A stretch of 64,000 nucleotides of DNA from positions 806,001-870,000 of the forward strand of contig NZ_VATY01000001.1 of NCBI RefSeq assembly GCF_005885635.1, in the 5' to 3' direction. The notes under the pieces are model-generated. The model had not been told where the DNA came from, ran no database searches, and was given only the letters and a program-made list of their open reading frames with translations. Origin of the DNA: Maribacter algarum (ex Zhang et al. 2020). GTDB taxonomy: Bacteria; Bacteroidota; Bacteroidia; Flavobacteriales; Flavobacteriaceae. Shown here one piece after another: positions 36,276-45,754 of this stretch (its first letter is position 1; the number at the start of each line of letters is the position of its first letter). A program made the translations under genes and the position numbers.

Positions 36276-37339
36276 ACAAATCCGTTTATATCAATAGCAT
36301 AGGTTCGGTTTCCGTTCAGAAGACCTTTGATAATTCAGAATTCTTGAATGAGATAACTATCTATAATGATACGGTGGCAAGTGTTTTAAACCCTGATTAC
36401 AAAGCTTATATTCCGCCCGCACAAGCGAGAAGAATGGCGAAGGGTATCAAGATGAGTACCGTAAGTTCTCAAACAGCTTTACGTGAAGCAGGACTAGAAA
36501 ATGTGGATGCCATCATCGTCGGCACAGGATTGGGCTGTATTGGCGATTCCGTAAAATTTGTTCGTGATATTATTGATAATGATGAGCAGTTTTTGACTCC
36601 TACACGCTTTATACAGTCTTCACATAACACCGTCTCTGGTCAGATTGCCTTGGGTATTGGATGCAAAGGCTATAATTTTACCTATGTACACGCTGCAGTT
36701 TCCTTTGAATCTTCTTTGATAGATGCAAAAATGCAGCTAGAAAATGATGAAGCCAAAAATATTTTGGTAGGTGGCGTTGATGAAATGGTGAAATACCATG
36801 TAGATACACATCGCTTGATTGGTCATATCAAATCAGAGCCTGCAGATTCAACGAAATTGCTGACGTCAAACACCAAAGGTTCGGTGATGGGTGAGGGTTC
36901 TCATTTCTTTGTGCTTTCCAATGAAAAACAAGAATCTACTTATGCGGAATTGGTTGGGGTTGAAACTTACAATAGTATCTCTCAAGAAAACATTCCTAAC
37001 AAAATAGAATCCTTTTTAGAGGAGCACCATAGTGCGGTTGATGACCTTGACTTGGTTATTCTCGGAAACAATGGTGATGTCGATTTCGATGGATATTATG
37101 AAGGCCTAAGCACTGGACTTTTCAAGGATAGGCCCCAGGCATACTACAAACATTTGTCCAGTGAATTTGATACAGCTTCAGGTTTCGCTTTTTGGTTGAG
37201 CGCTAAAATACTCAAGATGCAGACCATTCCCGAAGTAGTAAAGTTGAATGAAATAGAAGTGTCAAACCCCCTAAAAATATTAATATACAATCAGTATCGA
37301 GGAGAGAACCATAGCCTCATGCTGCTACGAAAATGTTAA
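36272..37339 (+). CDS. Chain-length-factor-like ketosynthase homolog (no catalytic Cys)
   Basis: The ATG at 36272 is preceded by AAGGAGG at 36264-36270 and overlaps the KS-alpha stop as ATGA, so it is chosen over the upstream frame start at 36242. The 355 residues follow the ketosynthase fold, but the active-site region reads TYVHAAVSFESS: by alignment to the neighbour an Ala replaces the Cys, and the first His (NAHGT) is replaced by GNNGD. It is therefore likely a non-catalytic partner controlling chain length. A strong Shine-Dalgarno is rare in this phylum and may keep the pair in balance. Confidence 0.85.
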   Translation: MNKSVYINSIGSVSVQKTFDNSEFLNEITIYNDTVASVLNPDYKAYIPPAQARRMAKGIKMSTVSSQTALREAGLENVDAIIVGTGLGCIGDSVKFVRDIIDNDEQFLTPTRFIQSSHNTVSGQIALGIGCKGYNFTYVHAAVSFESSLIDAKMQLENDEAKNILVGGVDEMVKYHVDTHRLIGHIKSEPADSTKLLTSNTKGSVMGEGSHFFVLSNEKQESTYAELVGVETYNSISQENIPNKIESFLEEHHSAVDDLDLVILGNNGDVDFDGYYEGLSTGLFKDRPQAYYKHLSSEFDTASGFAFWLSAKILKMQTIPEVVKLNEIEVSNPLKILIYNQYRGENHSLMLLRKC

Positions 37340-38115
37340 GGCGAAGAACTGTTAATGGCATAGCAGGCATTACCTTGGTGCTCTTAACAATCTCTAGCTT
37401 CATTGTTGAAGTGCCAAATTGGTCTTTTCTATTCATTGCAATTGTTTGGTTCTTGATTACCTTATCCGGTTCGTTCTTTATACGATGGAATTACCACTTG
37501 ACTTCACTACATTCCAACAAGAATACTACAAAGGAACAAGTTGCTATTACTTTTGATGATGGGCCGCATCCAGAATTTACGCCTAGAGCTTTAGATCTTC
37601 TTAAAAAGTACAACGCTAAGGCCACTTTTTTCTGTATTGGGCAAGAGGTCGAAAAACATCCTGAAATTTTAAAACGTATTCTAGCAGAAGGACATCTAGT
37701 TGGCAACCACACGTATTCGCATTCCAAGTCCTTCGGATTTTTCAATACAGACAAAGTAGTTTCCGAATTGCAACAGACAACCCAAGTCATAAAAGAGTTA
37801 ACCGGAAAAGAAATGAAGCTCTACCGCCCAGCGTTTGCGGTTACAAACCCTATGATTGAACGCGCTGTAAAACAACTAAAAGTGAGTTCGATAGGATGGA
37901 ATGTGCGTTCCTTAGACACCACCTCACGTTCTGAAAAGATGATTTTAAAACGTATTACTGGTAAAGTCTCAAAAGGTGATGTTATCTTATTACATGACAC
38001 CAGCCAAAAGACCATTAATGTTTTGGAACAGTTATTGTTATTTTTGCAGGAGAAAAACCTAGAGTCGGTCACCGTAGACCAACTTTTGGAAATTGAGGCT
38101 TATGAAGCGAAATGA
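37333..38115 (+). CDS. Membrane-anchored polysaccharide deacetylase (NodB family)
   Basis: This 260-residue protein has two N-terminal membrane helices (about 8-25 and 30-48), then a NodB domain with ITFDDGPHPEFTPR, ATFFCIGQEVEKHP, GNHTYSHS and VILLHDT. The TFDDG Asp and the two His of HTYSH are the metal ligands and catalytic base. The family removes acetyl or formyl groups from carbohydrates, at the outer face of the inner membrane in this topology. The target in pigment assembly is not clear. It overlaps the upstream gene by 7 nt (ATGTTAA). Confidence 0.9.
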   Translation: MLRRRTVNGIAGITLVLLTISSFIVEVPNWSFLFIAIVWFLITLSGSFFIRWNYHLTSLHSNKNTTKEQVAITFDDGPHPEFTPRALDLLKKYNAKATFFCIGQEVEKHPEILKRILAEGHLVGNHTYSHSKSFGFFNTDKVVSELQQTTQVIKELTGKEMKLYRPAFAVTNPMIERAVKQLKVSSIGWNVRSLDTTSRSEKMILKRITGKVSKGDVILLHDTSQKTINVLEQLLLFLQEKNLESVTVDQLLEIEAYEAK

Positions 38116-38758
38116 GTTTGTCATTCCTATGAAGACGGGAATCCGTTTAATGTTTCTACTACTGTTCCTTGGGGTTACGATTCTCTGTGCCCAAACCAAA
38201 ATGAGCACTCCAGAAGCGGCTGCTTTAAAAGCTACGGTAAAAGCACTTTCAGACCAAACGGAAACTATCACAGCTGATTTTGTACAATACAAGCGCTTGG
38301 ATTTTCTTTCCGATGATATCAAATCTGAAGGAAAACTGGCGTTCAAATCACCTTCGATGGTAAAATGGGAATATGTAAAGCCATTTGCCTACTCCGTGCT
38401 CTTCAAAAACGAAACCCTTTTCATAAACGACAATGGTAACAAAAGTGATATGGATATGGGTTCAAACAAAATATTCAAACAACTCAATCAACTTATTACG
38501 GCAAGCATTAAAGGAGATATGTTTGATGCTTCGGAATTTGAGGTTTCTTATTTCAAGAAAGATGGAAATAGTGAAGTCCATTTTAATCCGAAGGACAAGC
38601 AGTTTGCGGAGTTCATCAAGTCTTTTCACATCACTTTCAATACAAAAGGAGAAGTTCAAGAAGTGAAAATGATTGAACCTTCCGATGATTATACACAGAT
38701 TGTATTTAGCAATCGTACAACGAACCAACCTCTTTCTGATGCGGTATTTGCTCAGTAG
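38102..38758 (+). CDS. LolA-like outer-membrane lipoprotein carrier protein
   Basis: The frame is open from 38093, but the ATG at 38102 or at 38129 is more likely; 38129 gives the cleanest signal peptide (MKTGIRLMFLLLFLGVTILCAQ). The mature part has the LolA pattern: ITADFVQYKRLDFLSDDIKSEG and KSPSMVKWEYVKPFAYSVLF. LolA-like proteins are standard parts of aryl-polyene clusters and are thought to shuttle the hydrophobic product or a lipoprotein across the periplasm. It overlaps the deacetylase gene and is overlapped by the following lipoprotein gene. Confidence 0.85.
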   Translation: MKRNEFVIPMKTGIRLMFLLLFLGVTILCAQTKMSTPEAAALKATVKALSDQTETITADFVQYKRLDFLSDDIKSEGKLAFKSPSMVKWEYVKPFAYSVLFKNETLFINDNGNKSDMDMGSNKIFKQLNQLITASIKGDMFDASEFEVSYFKKDGNSEVHFNPKDKQFAEFIKSFHITFNTKGEVQEVKMIEPSDDYTQIVFSNRTTNQPLSDAVFAQ

Positions 38759-39341
38759 TGTACTTTTGGTATTGTTCGTTTCTTGCGCTTCCTATCCGAA
38801 GAAAAACGGATTCACTGCTAGCGTAAGACAGCCTATTCAAAACCCATATTTCTCTGATGCTTCGAAAGATTACGTTTACAAAGCAAACATCGTGGCTTTT
38901 GGAAATTCTTTCAGCGGAATTTTTATCGTCAAAAAACTTGGCGAAGACCATCATAGAATCGCTTTTACCACCGAAATGGGAAACAAAATCTTTGATTTTA
39001 CGTTTCAAGGGGAGGATTTCAAGGTGAATCATATCTTAAAAAAGATGGATAAAAAGATTCTAATAAATGTCTTGAAAAATGATTTTAGGGTTTTGGTAAA
39101 AGAAAATCCATCCATGGAAAAAACATTTCAAAAAGATTCGAATTCTATTTATGAAACAAAAATTGGAAACAAGAAATACTATCATTTTTTATCCAAAGAA
39201 AAACTGAACAAAGTAGTCCGAGTAGGGAATGGAAAGGAAAAAGTAGAATTTACATTCTCAGAAATAAATGATAACATTGCACTGCATATCCAAATCTTGC
39301 ATAAAAACATCGAGTTGAAAATCAGCTTAAAATCTATCTAA
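38739..39341 (+). CDS. Cluster-associated lipoprotein, LolB-like position
   Basis: The ATG at 38739 gives 200 residues with a lipobox (MRYLLSSVLLVLFVSC), so the upstream frame start at 38673 is rejected. The gene overlaps the LolA-like gene by 20 nt. The mature protein is beta-rich (NIVAFGNSFSGIFIVKKL, IAFTTEMGNKIFDFTF) and fits the outer-membrane lipoprotein type found beside LolA homologs in aryl-polyene clusters. It probably receives cargo from the LolA-like protein. Family assignment is uncertain. Confidence 0.72.
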   Translation: MRYLLSSVLLVLFVSCASYPKKNGFTASVRQPIQNPYFSDASKDYVYKANIVAFGNSFSGIFIVKKLGEDHHRIAFTTEMGNKIFDFTFQGEDFKVNHILKKMDKKILINVLKNDFRVLVKENPSMEKTFQKDSNSIYETKIGNKKYYHFLSKEKLNKVVRVGNGKEKVEFTFSEINDNIALHIQILHKNIELKISLKSI

Positions 39342-39342
39342 T

Positions 39343-39936
39343 ATGAAAAATTATAGAATCATTTTCGTTTTTGTTCTATTTTCATCTATTGCTTTCGCCC
39401 AGACCAAAAAGAGTTTTGGTTTGCGACTAGGGGTAAACTATTCGAATATTTCGAATACTGGTCTCGATGCGAGATTAGGCGGTAACGGCGCTTTATTTTT
39501 CGAAGCTCGATTTTCTGACAAGTATGCTCTACAACCTGAATTAATGTTTTCAAGTCAAGGCGGGAAAGCTTCAAACAACACTAACGAAGATTTGCGAATA
39601 GATTACTTATCAGTTGCGCTAGCGAACAAGCTCTTTATTATTCCCAAAGCGGGTTTGCACCTTTTGGCAGGACCTAGTTTTGATATGGATTTTGAAAACA
39701 ACCCTATCAGGCTAATCAACGGAAATAGTGATTCGAATGTAACTCCTTTCGACCTTTCCATATTTGGTGGTATTGGCTACGAGTTCCCTTTCGGACTAAT
39801 ACTCGAAGCTCGATACAAGCAAGGGCTCATAGAAATTGACCTTTTCGATTTTGATATTTTTTCGGATTCCACCAACAGAAATAGAGATGAAGCCTTTAAT
39901 GGCACTTTTCAATATAGTATTGCTTATAAATTTTAA
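39343..39936 (+). CDS. Outer-membrane beta-barrel protein (PorT-like)
   Basis: This 197-residue protein has a signal peptide ending near IAFAQ and alternating strands (FGLRLGVNYSNIS, LFFEARFSDKYALQPELMFSSQGG). It ends in an aromatic strand QYSIAYKF, as expected of an eight-stranded outer-membrane barrel. It starts 1 nt after the lipoprotein gene. It may anchor or present the pigment in the outer membrane (inference). Confidence 0.83.
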   Translation: MKNYRIIFVFVLFSSIAFAQTKKSFGLRLGVNYSNISNTGLDARLGGNGALFFEARFSDKYALQPELMFSSQGGKASNNTNEDLRIDYLSVALANKLFIIPKAGLHLLAGPSFDMDFENNPIRLINGNSDSNVTPFDLSIFGGIGYEFPFGLILEARYKQGLIEIDLFDFDIFSDSTNRNRDEAFNGTFQYSIAYKF

Positions 39937-39939
39937 TAT

Positions 39940-40308
39940 ATGCTAATAGAAGGATTATATACAGTTCAATCACTTGAACAAAAAGAACAAGAGGTAAATG
40001 CCAAAGTTAAGCTTCATAAGGAACATAATGTTTTCAAAGGTCACTTTCCTGGAAACCCTATAATGCCTGGTGTTTGCATGATTCAAATGATTAAAGAACT
40101 TACTGAAAAGATTACTGGAAAAGCTTTGTTTTTATCTGTTGCCACAAATGTTAAGTTCATGGCAAAAATCAATCCCGAAGAAAACGAATTAATTGATTTG
40201 AACTTGAAGATTTCAGAAGAAAATGGCATCATAAAAGTAAAGAATGTTACTTCTTACGACCAAACTATTGCTTTGAAGTTAAGTACTACTTTTAAAATAG
40301 CTCATTAA
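39940..40308 (+). CDS. FabZ/ApeI-like 3-hydroxyacyl-ACP dehydratase
   Basis: This 122-residue hotdog protein has VFKGHFPGNPIMPGVCMIQMI, matching the FabZ active-site region including the catalytic His in GHFPG. The usual Glu of EAMAQ is replaced (QMI), as also seen in short ApeI-type dehydratases. It would eliminate water from 3-hydroxyacyl-ACP to give the conjugated double bonds. It is the only one of the three hotdog proteins here to keep the His. Confidence 0.87.
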   Translation: MLIEGLYTVQSLEQKEQEVNAKVKLHKEHNVFKGHFPGNPIMPGVCMIQMIKELTEKITGKALFLSVATNVKFMAKINPEENELIDLNLKISEENGIIKVKNVTSYDQTIALKLSTTFKIAH

Positions 40309-40309
40309 T

Positions 40310-40798
40310 ATGCGTTTATTGACAGTCATCTTTCTATTTTTTTCTACTCTTTGCATTTCGCAGGATTTAAAGGAACTGCGCATGGATTATCCAAAAGCAA
40401 ATTTAGACGAGGCGGTTACTAATACACTTCATGAAGAACTTTTAGGGGTGACCAAGGAAGACAACAAAACAATAGTTGCCTATAAAGGCGCCGTCTCTAC
40501 ACTAAAAGCCAAATTCGCCAAAGGCTTTAAGAACAAAAAGACCTTTTTCAAAGAAGGAGCCGAACTTTTAGAATTTGCTATAAGCTCAGAACCCAAAAAT
40601 ATTGAGATTCGTTGTTTGCGTTTAGGAGTTCAAGAAAATTCTCCGCGAATAGTTGGCTACAAAAACAATATTGAGGCAGACAAGCAATTCCTTTTAGATC
40701 ACTATAAATCAGATGCCAACAAGGAAATCCGGAATTTTGTGAAAGGATATGTACTGCTTTCAAACGTCTTTACAGAAGCTGAAAAGCAATTGTTTTAG
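40310..40798 (+). CDS. Secreted protein of unknown function
   Basis: This 162-residue protein has a signal peptide (MRLLTVIFLFFSTLCISQ) and a mainly helical mature part; no family is recognised. It starts 1 nt after the dehydratase and ends just inside a strong promoter (40790-40819), so it is the last gene of the second transcription unit. A periplasmic helper role in pigment handling is possible. Confidence 0.72.
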   Translation: MRLLTVIFLFFSTLCISQDLKELRMDYPKANLDEAVTNTLHEELLGVTKEDNKTIVAYKGAVSTLKAKFAKGFKNKKTFFKEGAELLEFAISSEPKNIEIRCLRLGVQENSPRIVGYKNNIEADKQFLLDHYKSDANKEIRNFVKGYVLLSNVFTEAEKQLF

Positions 40799-40819
40799 GG
40801 CTTACAATCCGTATCTTTG
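40790..40819 (+). promoter_or_regulatory. Near-consensus Bacteroidota promoter (TTG-N19-TATCTTTG)
   Basis: TTG at 40790-40792, 19 nt spacer and TATCTTTG at 40812-40819 match the Bacteroidota TTG-N17-23-TAnnTTTG pattern. It overlaps the end of the upstream gene and lies about 82 nt before the ATG of the glycosyltransferase. It is the best promoter match found in this window. Confidence 0.7.
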
Positions 40820-40901
40820 GTACTAAATAAAAGGCCTATGTTTATAGGTGTTTTGAACAATAGTACTAGTGCCGACTCAAACCCCAATCGTTCAATCTCG
40901 T

Positions 40902-42071
40902 ATGGAGCAGCTTAAATGCTGTGTGCTTATTCCCACCTACAATAATCACAAAACACTACAGAAAGTAATTGAAGGGGTTCTAGAATACACGGAAAACATG
41001 CTAGTTGTAAATGATGGTGCAACGGATTCTACTCGGGAAATTTTGCAAGGTTTTCCACTGCTAGAACAAATTCATCTTCCCCAGAATAAAGGAAAAGGAA
41101 ATGCTTTAAAAATAGGATTCAAAAAGGCAATTGACCTAGGTTACGAATACGCGATTACTATTGATTCAGACGGACAACATTTTCCTGAGGATATTCCGGT
41201 TTTTTTGGATGCACTAGAAGCAGAATCAACCAAAAATGTACTCTACATTGGCGCTAGAAACATGGAACAAGAAGACGTGCCAGGGTCCAGTAGTTTTGGC
41301 AACAAATTCTCAAATTTTTGGTTTTGGTTTGAAACGGGTATTCGCTTGAAAGATACCCAGAGTGGGTATCGCATGTATCCTCTAAAAGAAATCGAAAAAC
41401 TCAAACTTTACACCCCAAAATTCGAACTTGAAATTGAAGTCATTGTTAAAGCTGCTTGGAACGGAACACTGGTAAAGAACATTCCTGTAAAGATTTCATA
41501 CGATGATGAAGAACGCGTTTCACATTTTAGGAAAGTTCCTGATTTTGCTCGTATCAGTGTTCTGAATACTTGGTTTGTACTTGTCGCTCTATTCTATATC
41601 AAACCCAGAGATTTATATCGGAAATTTCGAAAAAAAGGAATCCGGAAATTCCTAAAAGAAGATGTGCTACATAGCAGCGATTCACCTAAAAAGAAAGCCA
41701 CATCAATTGCATTGGGCATTTTTATTGGATTATCACCTATCTGGGGTTTTCATACAGTAGCCGTGCTTGCTTTAGCGGTTTTATTTAAGCTGAATAAGGT
41801 CATTGCATTTGCATTTTCAAATGTAAGTTTTCCTCCATTTATTCCATTCATTTTATATGCTAGCCTAAAGCTAGGTGCTTTAATTACTGGTGAGAAATTG
41901 GTTTTTTCCAAGGATGAGATGATAGAAAACCTTGGTTTCATAACACATCTTAAAACGTATATAATAGGCAGTATTTCATTGGCAATAGTGGCCGCAAGTC
42001 TTTTTGGTATCATCGCTTACTTGGTTTTGAAAATTTTCGAAAGCAAAAAAATAGCTATAAACAATGGGTGA
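40902..42071 (+). CDS. GT2 glycosyltransferase fused to a DUF2062 membrane domain
   Basis: The ATG at 40902 (MEQLKCCVLIPTYNN) is preferred to a GTG at 40869. The 389 residues have an N-terminal GT-A domain (about 1-215; NKGKGNALKIGFKKA and the DxD-type DSDGQH). The C-terminal DUF2062 domain has several helices (ALGIFIGLSPIWGFHTVAVLALAVLF). Such GT2-DUF2062 proteins are common in aryl-polyene type clusters; they may glycosylate a membrane lipid carrier or the pigment. It overlaps the MMPL gene by 8 nt. Confidence 0.87.
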   Translation: MEQLKCCVLIPTYNNHKTLQKVIEGVLEYTENMLVVNDGATDSTREILQGFPLLEQIHLPQNKGKGNALKIGFKKAIDLGYEYAITIDSDGQHFPEDIPVFLDALEAESTKNVLYIGARNMEQEDVPGSSSFGNKFSNFWFWFETGIRLKDTQSGYRMYPLKEIEKLKLYTPKFELEIEVIVKAAWNGTLVKNIPVKISYDDEERVSHFRKVPDFARISVLNTWFVLVALFYIKPRDLYRKFRKKGIRKFLKEDVLHSSDSPKKKATSIALGIFIGLSPIWGFHTVAVLALAVLFKLNKVIAFAFSNVSFPPFIPFILYASLKLGALITGEKLVFSKDEMIENLGFITHLKTYIIGSISLAIVAASLFGIIAYLVLKIFESKKIAINNG

Positions 42072-45000
42072 TTTCTTTTACAAGGCATACCTGTTTATAC
42101 AAAAGAGGAAGTGGGTAAGCCTTTTTGTGCTGCTACTTGTTATAGCTTCCCTTGGGGGGATAGCCTCCCGAATTGAATTTGACGAGGACATCACAGCCTT
42201 GATTCCTGCCACCGAGGAATCGAAAAAAATCCAGGAGGTTTTAGAGTCCATTGCTTTTACAGATAAGGTTATCGTTAATATTCGACGTGAAGGGGAAGGT
42301 TCTGTAGATGACCTAACACAATACGCTTCAACCCTTTTAGATAGTCTTGCAAAAACCGGCGACACCTACATTAACAATGTACAAGGAAAGCTAAACGATG
42401 AAGACTTACCGAACACACTTAATTTGGTATATGATAATTTGCCACTCTTTTTAGACTCAGCTGATTACCTTCAGATAGAACAAAAATTATCAAAGGATAG
42501 TATTGCCATCCTAACCGAGCAGAATTACCGCACTTTAATTTCTCCCTCAGGAATTATCGCAAAAAGAACAATTCGAAAAGACCCCTTAGGGCTCTCTTTC
42601 ATTGCCTTAAAAAAATTACAACAATTAGGAATCGGAAATGATTTTAAACTGAAAAATGGATTTCTATTGGACAAAAAAGAGCTAAACATTCTGCTCTTTC
42701 TTACCCCAACACATGGTTCAAGAGAAACCGATAAAAACACTGCCTTAGCCGAAAAACTTTATGAGTTACAGCACAAGCTAAACACTTCGTACAAAGGAAA
42801 AATAAAAAGCGAATATTTCGGCGCGGCTCTAGTGGCTGCTGCCAATGCCGCTCAGATTAAGCACGATATTCAATTTACAATTAGTATAGCCCTAACATTC
42901 TTATTAATTATCCTAATTGTATTTTATCGGAAGTTAACCACACCTCTAATTCTATTTTCTCCTACTGTAATTGGAGGCCTACTGGCTGTTGCTTTTCTAT
43001 ATCTATTCCGAACCAAAATCTCTGCCCTTTCATTAGGTATTGGCTCTATTTTATTGGGAATTACGCTAGACTATTCCCTACATATCTTAACTCATATTCG
43101 AAACGGAAATTCTTTAAAAAGCCTATACAAAGATGTTGCTCCTTCGGTTTTGATGAGTAGTCTGACTACAGCATCGGCATTTTTATGCTTACTATTTCTA
43201 GAGTCTCAGGCCTTGCAAGATTTAGGAATTTTCGCAGCAGTTAGCGTTTTAGGCGCTTCCATTTTTGCTCTTATGTTTATTCCACAAGTGTATGCAACAA
43301 AGCGAAATAGTGAATCAAAAAAAACTTTTTTGGACCGTTTGGCAAGGTACGATCTCCATAAGAACAAATGGGCAATCGCAGTTTTGGCCTTACTGCTCAT
43401 AGGAAGTTTATTTACGTATCGAACCGTTATTTTCAATCAAGATATCGCCAAACTGAATTATGAATCTGGAACCCTAATAGAGGCAAGAGAACGTTTGGAA
43501 AAGTTGACGGATATTGGTTCGAAATCCATTTATCTTTCTACCTACGGGGAAAATCGCGAATCCGTTTTACAACGGAATGATTTCCTCTTCAACCAACTGC
43601 AAAGGTTGAAGGCAAATGACGAAATTGTAAGTTATAGCTCGATTGGCGCTTTGGTGCGTTCAGACAAAAAACAAAGGTCTAGAATCAACAAATGGAACTC
43701 CTTTTGGAATGCGAATAAAATCCAAAGTACAAAACAGAACCTCATCGAAAGTGGAAACGAATTTGGCTTTAAAGAAAATACGTTTGACCAATTCTATGAC
43801 CTTCTAGAATCAGATTTCAAGCCTTTGAAGATTTCTGACTTAGAAGTAGTTTCTTCTTTTGCCGTAGATGATTTTATCGTTACCGATTCTACATCAACAA
43901 CAATTACCTCATTGATTAAAGTAGAAGATGAAAACCTCGAAAAGGTTAAAGCTGTTTTTGGCGATACCCCACAGACCCTTTTCATCAATCGGCAGCAGGT
44001 AAATGAGTCGTTTCTAGGGAACCTCAAAAACGATTTTAATAACCTCATTGGCTATTCCCTTTTGGTGGTTATCTTAATTCTATTGCTCTTTTACCGAAGT
44101 CTGTCTTTGACCCTGATTACCGTCATTCCCATATTTCTCACTTGGTTGTTGACCATTGGTCTAATGGGATTACTAAAAATAGAATTCAACATTTTCAACA
44201 TCATCATTTGCAGCTTTATTTTTGGTGTAGGCATCGACTATTGTATTTTCATCACCAACGGATTACTCACTGAATACCGAACTGGTGAAAAAGCGCTTTC
44301 GACACATCGCACCTCCATCATATTGTCGGTAATTACCACAATTTTGGGTATTGGTGCACTGGTTTTTGCTAAACATCCAGTGCTGTATACAATAGCCGTG
44401 GTTTCCCTAATTGGGATTCTCTCTGCGGTTTTTGTGGCCTTTGCCATTCAACCCTTACTTTTTCATTTGTTTCTCGGAAGTACAAACAAAAGACCGATTA
44501 CGATAAGAGTATTGATTCACTCCCTGCTGTCATTTGCCTATTTTGATTTAGGAGGTTTATTACTTTCTGTTTATGGTTGGATAGTCCTGAAATTGAATCC
44601 GAAAGCACATCTGAAAAAGCAATTGGGACTTCATAAGCTTACTTCAAAGTTTATGAAATCGGTCTTATATACAAATCCTTTTCTCTTAAAGGAAATCCGA
44701 AATCCACATAACGAGACCTTTGAGAACCCTGCTATGTTAATCGCCAATCATTCCTCATTCCTAGATATTTTGGCCATGGGCAGCTTGCATTCCAAACTCA
44801 TCTATTTAGTGAAAGACCATGTTTATAATTCCCCGATAATAGGAAGCGCAGCAAAACTGCATGGCGCATATCCTGTCTCTGGAGGTATTGAAAATGGAGA
44901 AGCATTTTTAAAACAAAAAGTCGAACAGGGCTTTTCTATAATTGCCTTCCCAGAAGGAGCCCGCTCTACAAGCAACAAAATAAATCGCTTTCACAAAGGC

Positions 45001-45744
45001 GCTTTTTATCTAGCCGAAAAACTGGAATTGGATATTCTTCCAGTGATGATTCATGGCGGCTCCGAAGTATCCCCAAAAAACAGCTTTATCATTCGAGATG
45101 GTGATTTTACCGTTAAGCTGTTACCAAGAATTGAGGTAAGTGACCTGTCCTTTGGAAAATCGTATAGCGAGCGGCCAAAACAAATCGGTCAGTATTTTAG
45201 AAAGGAGTTTCGAAAATTCCGAATGGAAGTTGAAGATGAATACTATTGGCACCAACTCCTTTTAGAAAACTTCCGACATAAAGGAGGAGACATTTACAAA
45301 ACGGTAAAAACTGACTTGAAGGAGAATGCAAGTGCCTACAGAACCATTCTAGAAGCCATTGGCGAAAAAGACAAAATCATACACCTTTCAAAAGACCATG
45401 GTCAGCTTGATTTGCTCTTGGCCTTAGATTCCATAGACCGAAAAATTTACAGTTATTTGGAAAATGATGAAGCAAGAACCATCCTCAAAAATAATTACCT
45501 AACACATCAATACAGTAAAATCAAGGTTGGAGATTACTTTAAGGAAGCCTTAGAACATGAGGCAAATGTTCTTATACTAAACCTTGACTCTATTTTTACA
45601 AGCCAACTAGAAGACCCATTAAGAGAGAGAATTAGTATCTTGATACTTCTAAAATCCAACAGGCCAGATATAAGAGAATTCGCAATTGGCAAAGGGTTTT
45701 CTATAGAGATACAAGAAGATAATCTCACCATATTAAAGCGATAG
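42064..45744 (+). CDS. MMPL/RND exporter fused to PlsC acyltransferase and a C-terminal Rossmann-like domain
   Basis: This 1226-residue fusion has three parts. Residues 1 to about 830 are an RND/MMPL pump: one helix, a large periplasmic loop, five helices (about 270-420), a second loop, and a second helix set (about 660-800). About 860-1060 is a PlsC/AGPAT acyltransferase with NHSSFLD (His896, Asp901) and FPEGARS (962-968). Residues from about 1065 to the end form a domain that looks like a degenerate SAM-methyltransferase fold. Separate MMPL and acyltransferase genes are known in aryl-polyene clusters; having both in one chain suggests that acylation and export are coupled at the inner membrane (inference). 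Confidence 0.87.
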   Translation: MGDFFYKAYLFIQKRKWVSLFVLLLVIASLGGIASRIEFDEDITALIPATEESKKIQEVLESIAFTDKVIVNIRREGEGSVDDLTQYASTLLDSLAKTGDTYINNVQGKLNDEDLPNTLNLVYDNLPLFLDSADYLQIEQKLSKDSIAILTEQNYRTLISPSGIIAKRTIRKDPLGLSFIALKKLQQLGIGNDFKLKNGFLLDKKELNILLFLTPTHGSRETDKNTALAEKLYELQHKLNTSYKGKIKSEYFGAALVAAANAAQIKHDIQFTISIALTFLLIILIVFYRKLTTPLILFSPTVIGGLLAVAFLYLFRTKISALSLGIGSILLGITLDYSLHILTHIRNGNSLKSLYKDVAPSVLMSSLTTASAFLCLLFLESQALQDLGIFAAVSVLGASIFALMFIPQVYATKRNSESKKTFLDRLARYDLHKNKWAIAVLALLLIGSLFTYRTVIFNQDIAKLNYESGTLIEARERLEKLTDIGSKSIYLSTYGENRESVLQRNDFLFNQLQRLKANDEIVSYSSIGALVRSDKKQRSRINKWNSFWNANKIQSTKQNLIESGNEFGFKENTFDQFYDLLESDFKPLKISDLEVVSSFAVDDFIVTDSTSTTITSLIKVEDENLEKVKAVFGDTPQTLFINRQQVNESFLGNLKNDFNNLIGYSLLVVILILLLFYRSLSLTLITVIPIFLTWLLTIGLMGLLKIEFNIFNIIICSFIFGVGIDYCIFITNGLLTEYRTGEKALSTHRTSIILSVITTILGIGALVFAKHPVLYTIAVVSLIGILSAVFVAFAIQPLLFHLFLGSTNKRPITIRVLIHSLLSFAYFDLGGLLLSVYGWIVLKLNPKAHLKKQLGLHKLTSKFMKSVLYTNPFLLKEIRNPHNETFENPAMLIANHSSFLDILAMGSLHSKLIYLVKDHVYNSPIIGSAAKLHGAYPVSGGIENGEAFLKQKVEQGFSIIAFPEGARSTSNKINRFHKGAFYLAEKLELDILPVMIHGGSEVSPKNSFIIRDGDFTVKLLPRIEVSDLSFGKSYSERPKQIGQYFRKEFRKFRMEVEDEYYWHQLLLENFRHKGGDIYKTVKTDLKENASAYRTILEAIGEKDKIIHLSKDHGQLDLLLALDSIDRKIYSYLENDEARTILKNNYLTHQYSKIKVGDYFKEALEHEANVLILNLDSIFTSQLEDPLRERISILILLKSNRPDIREFAIGKGFSIEIQEDNLTILKR

Positions 45745-45754
45745 AATAGCTAAA

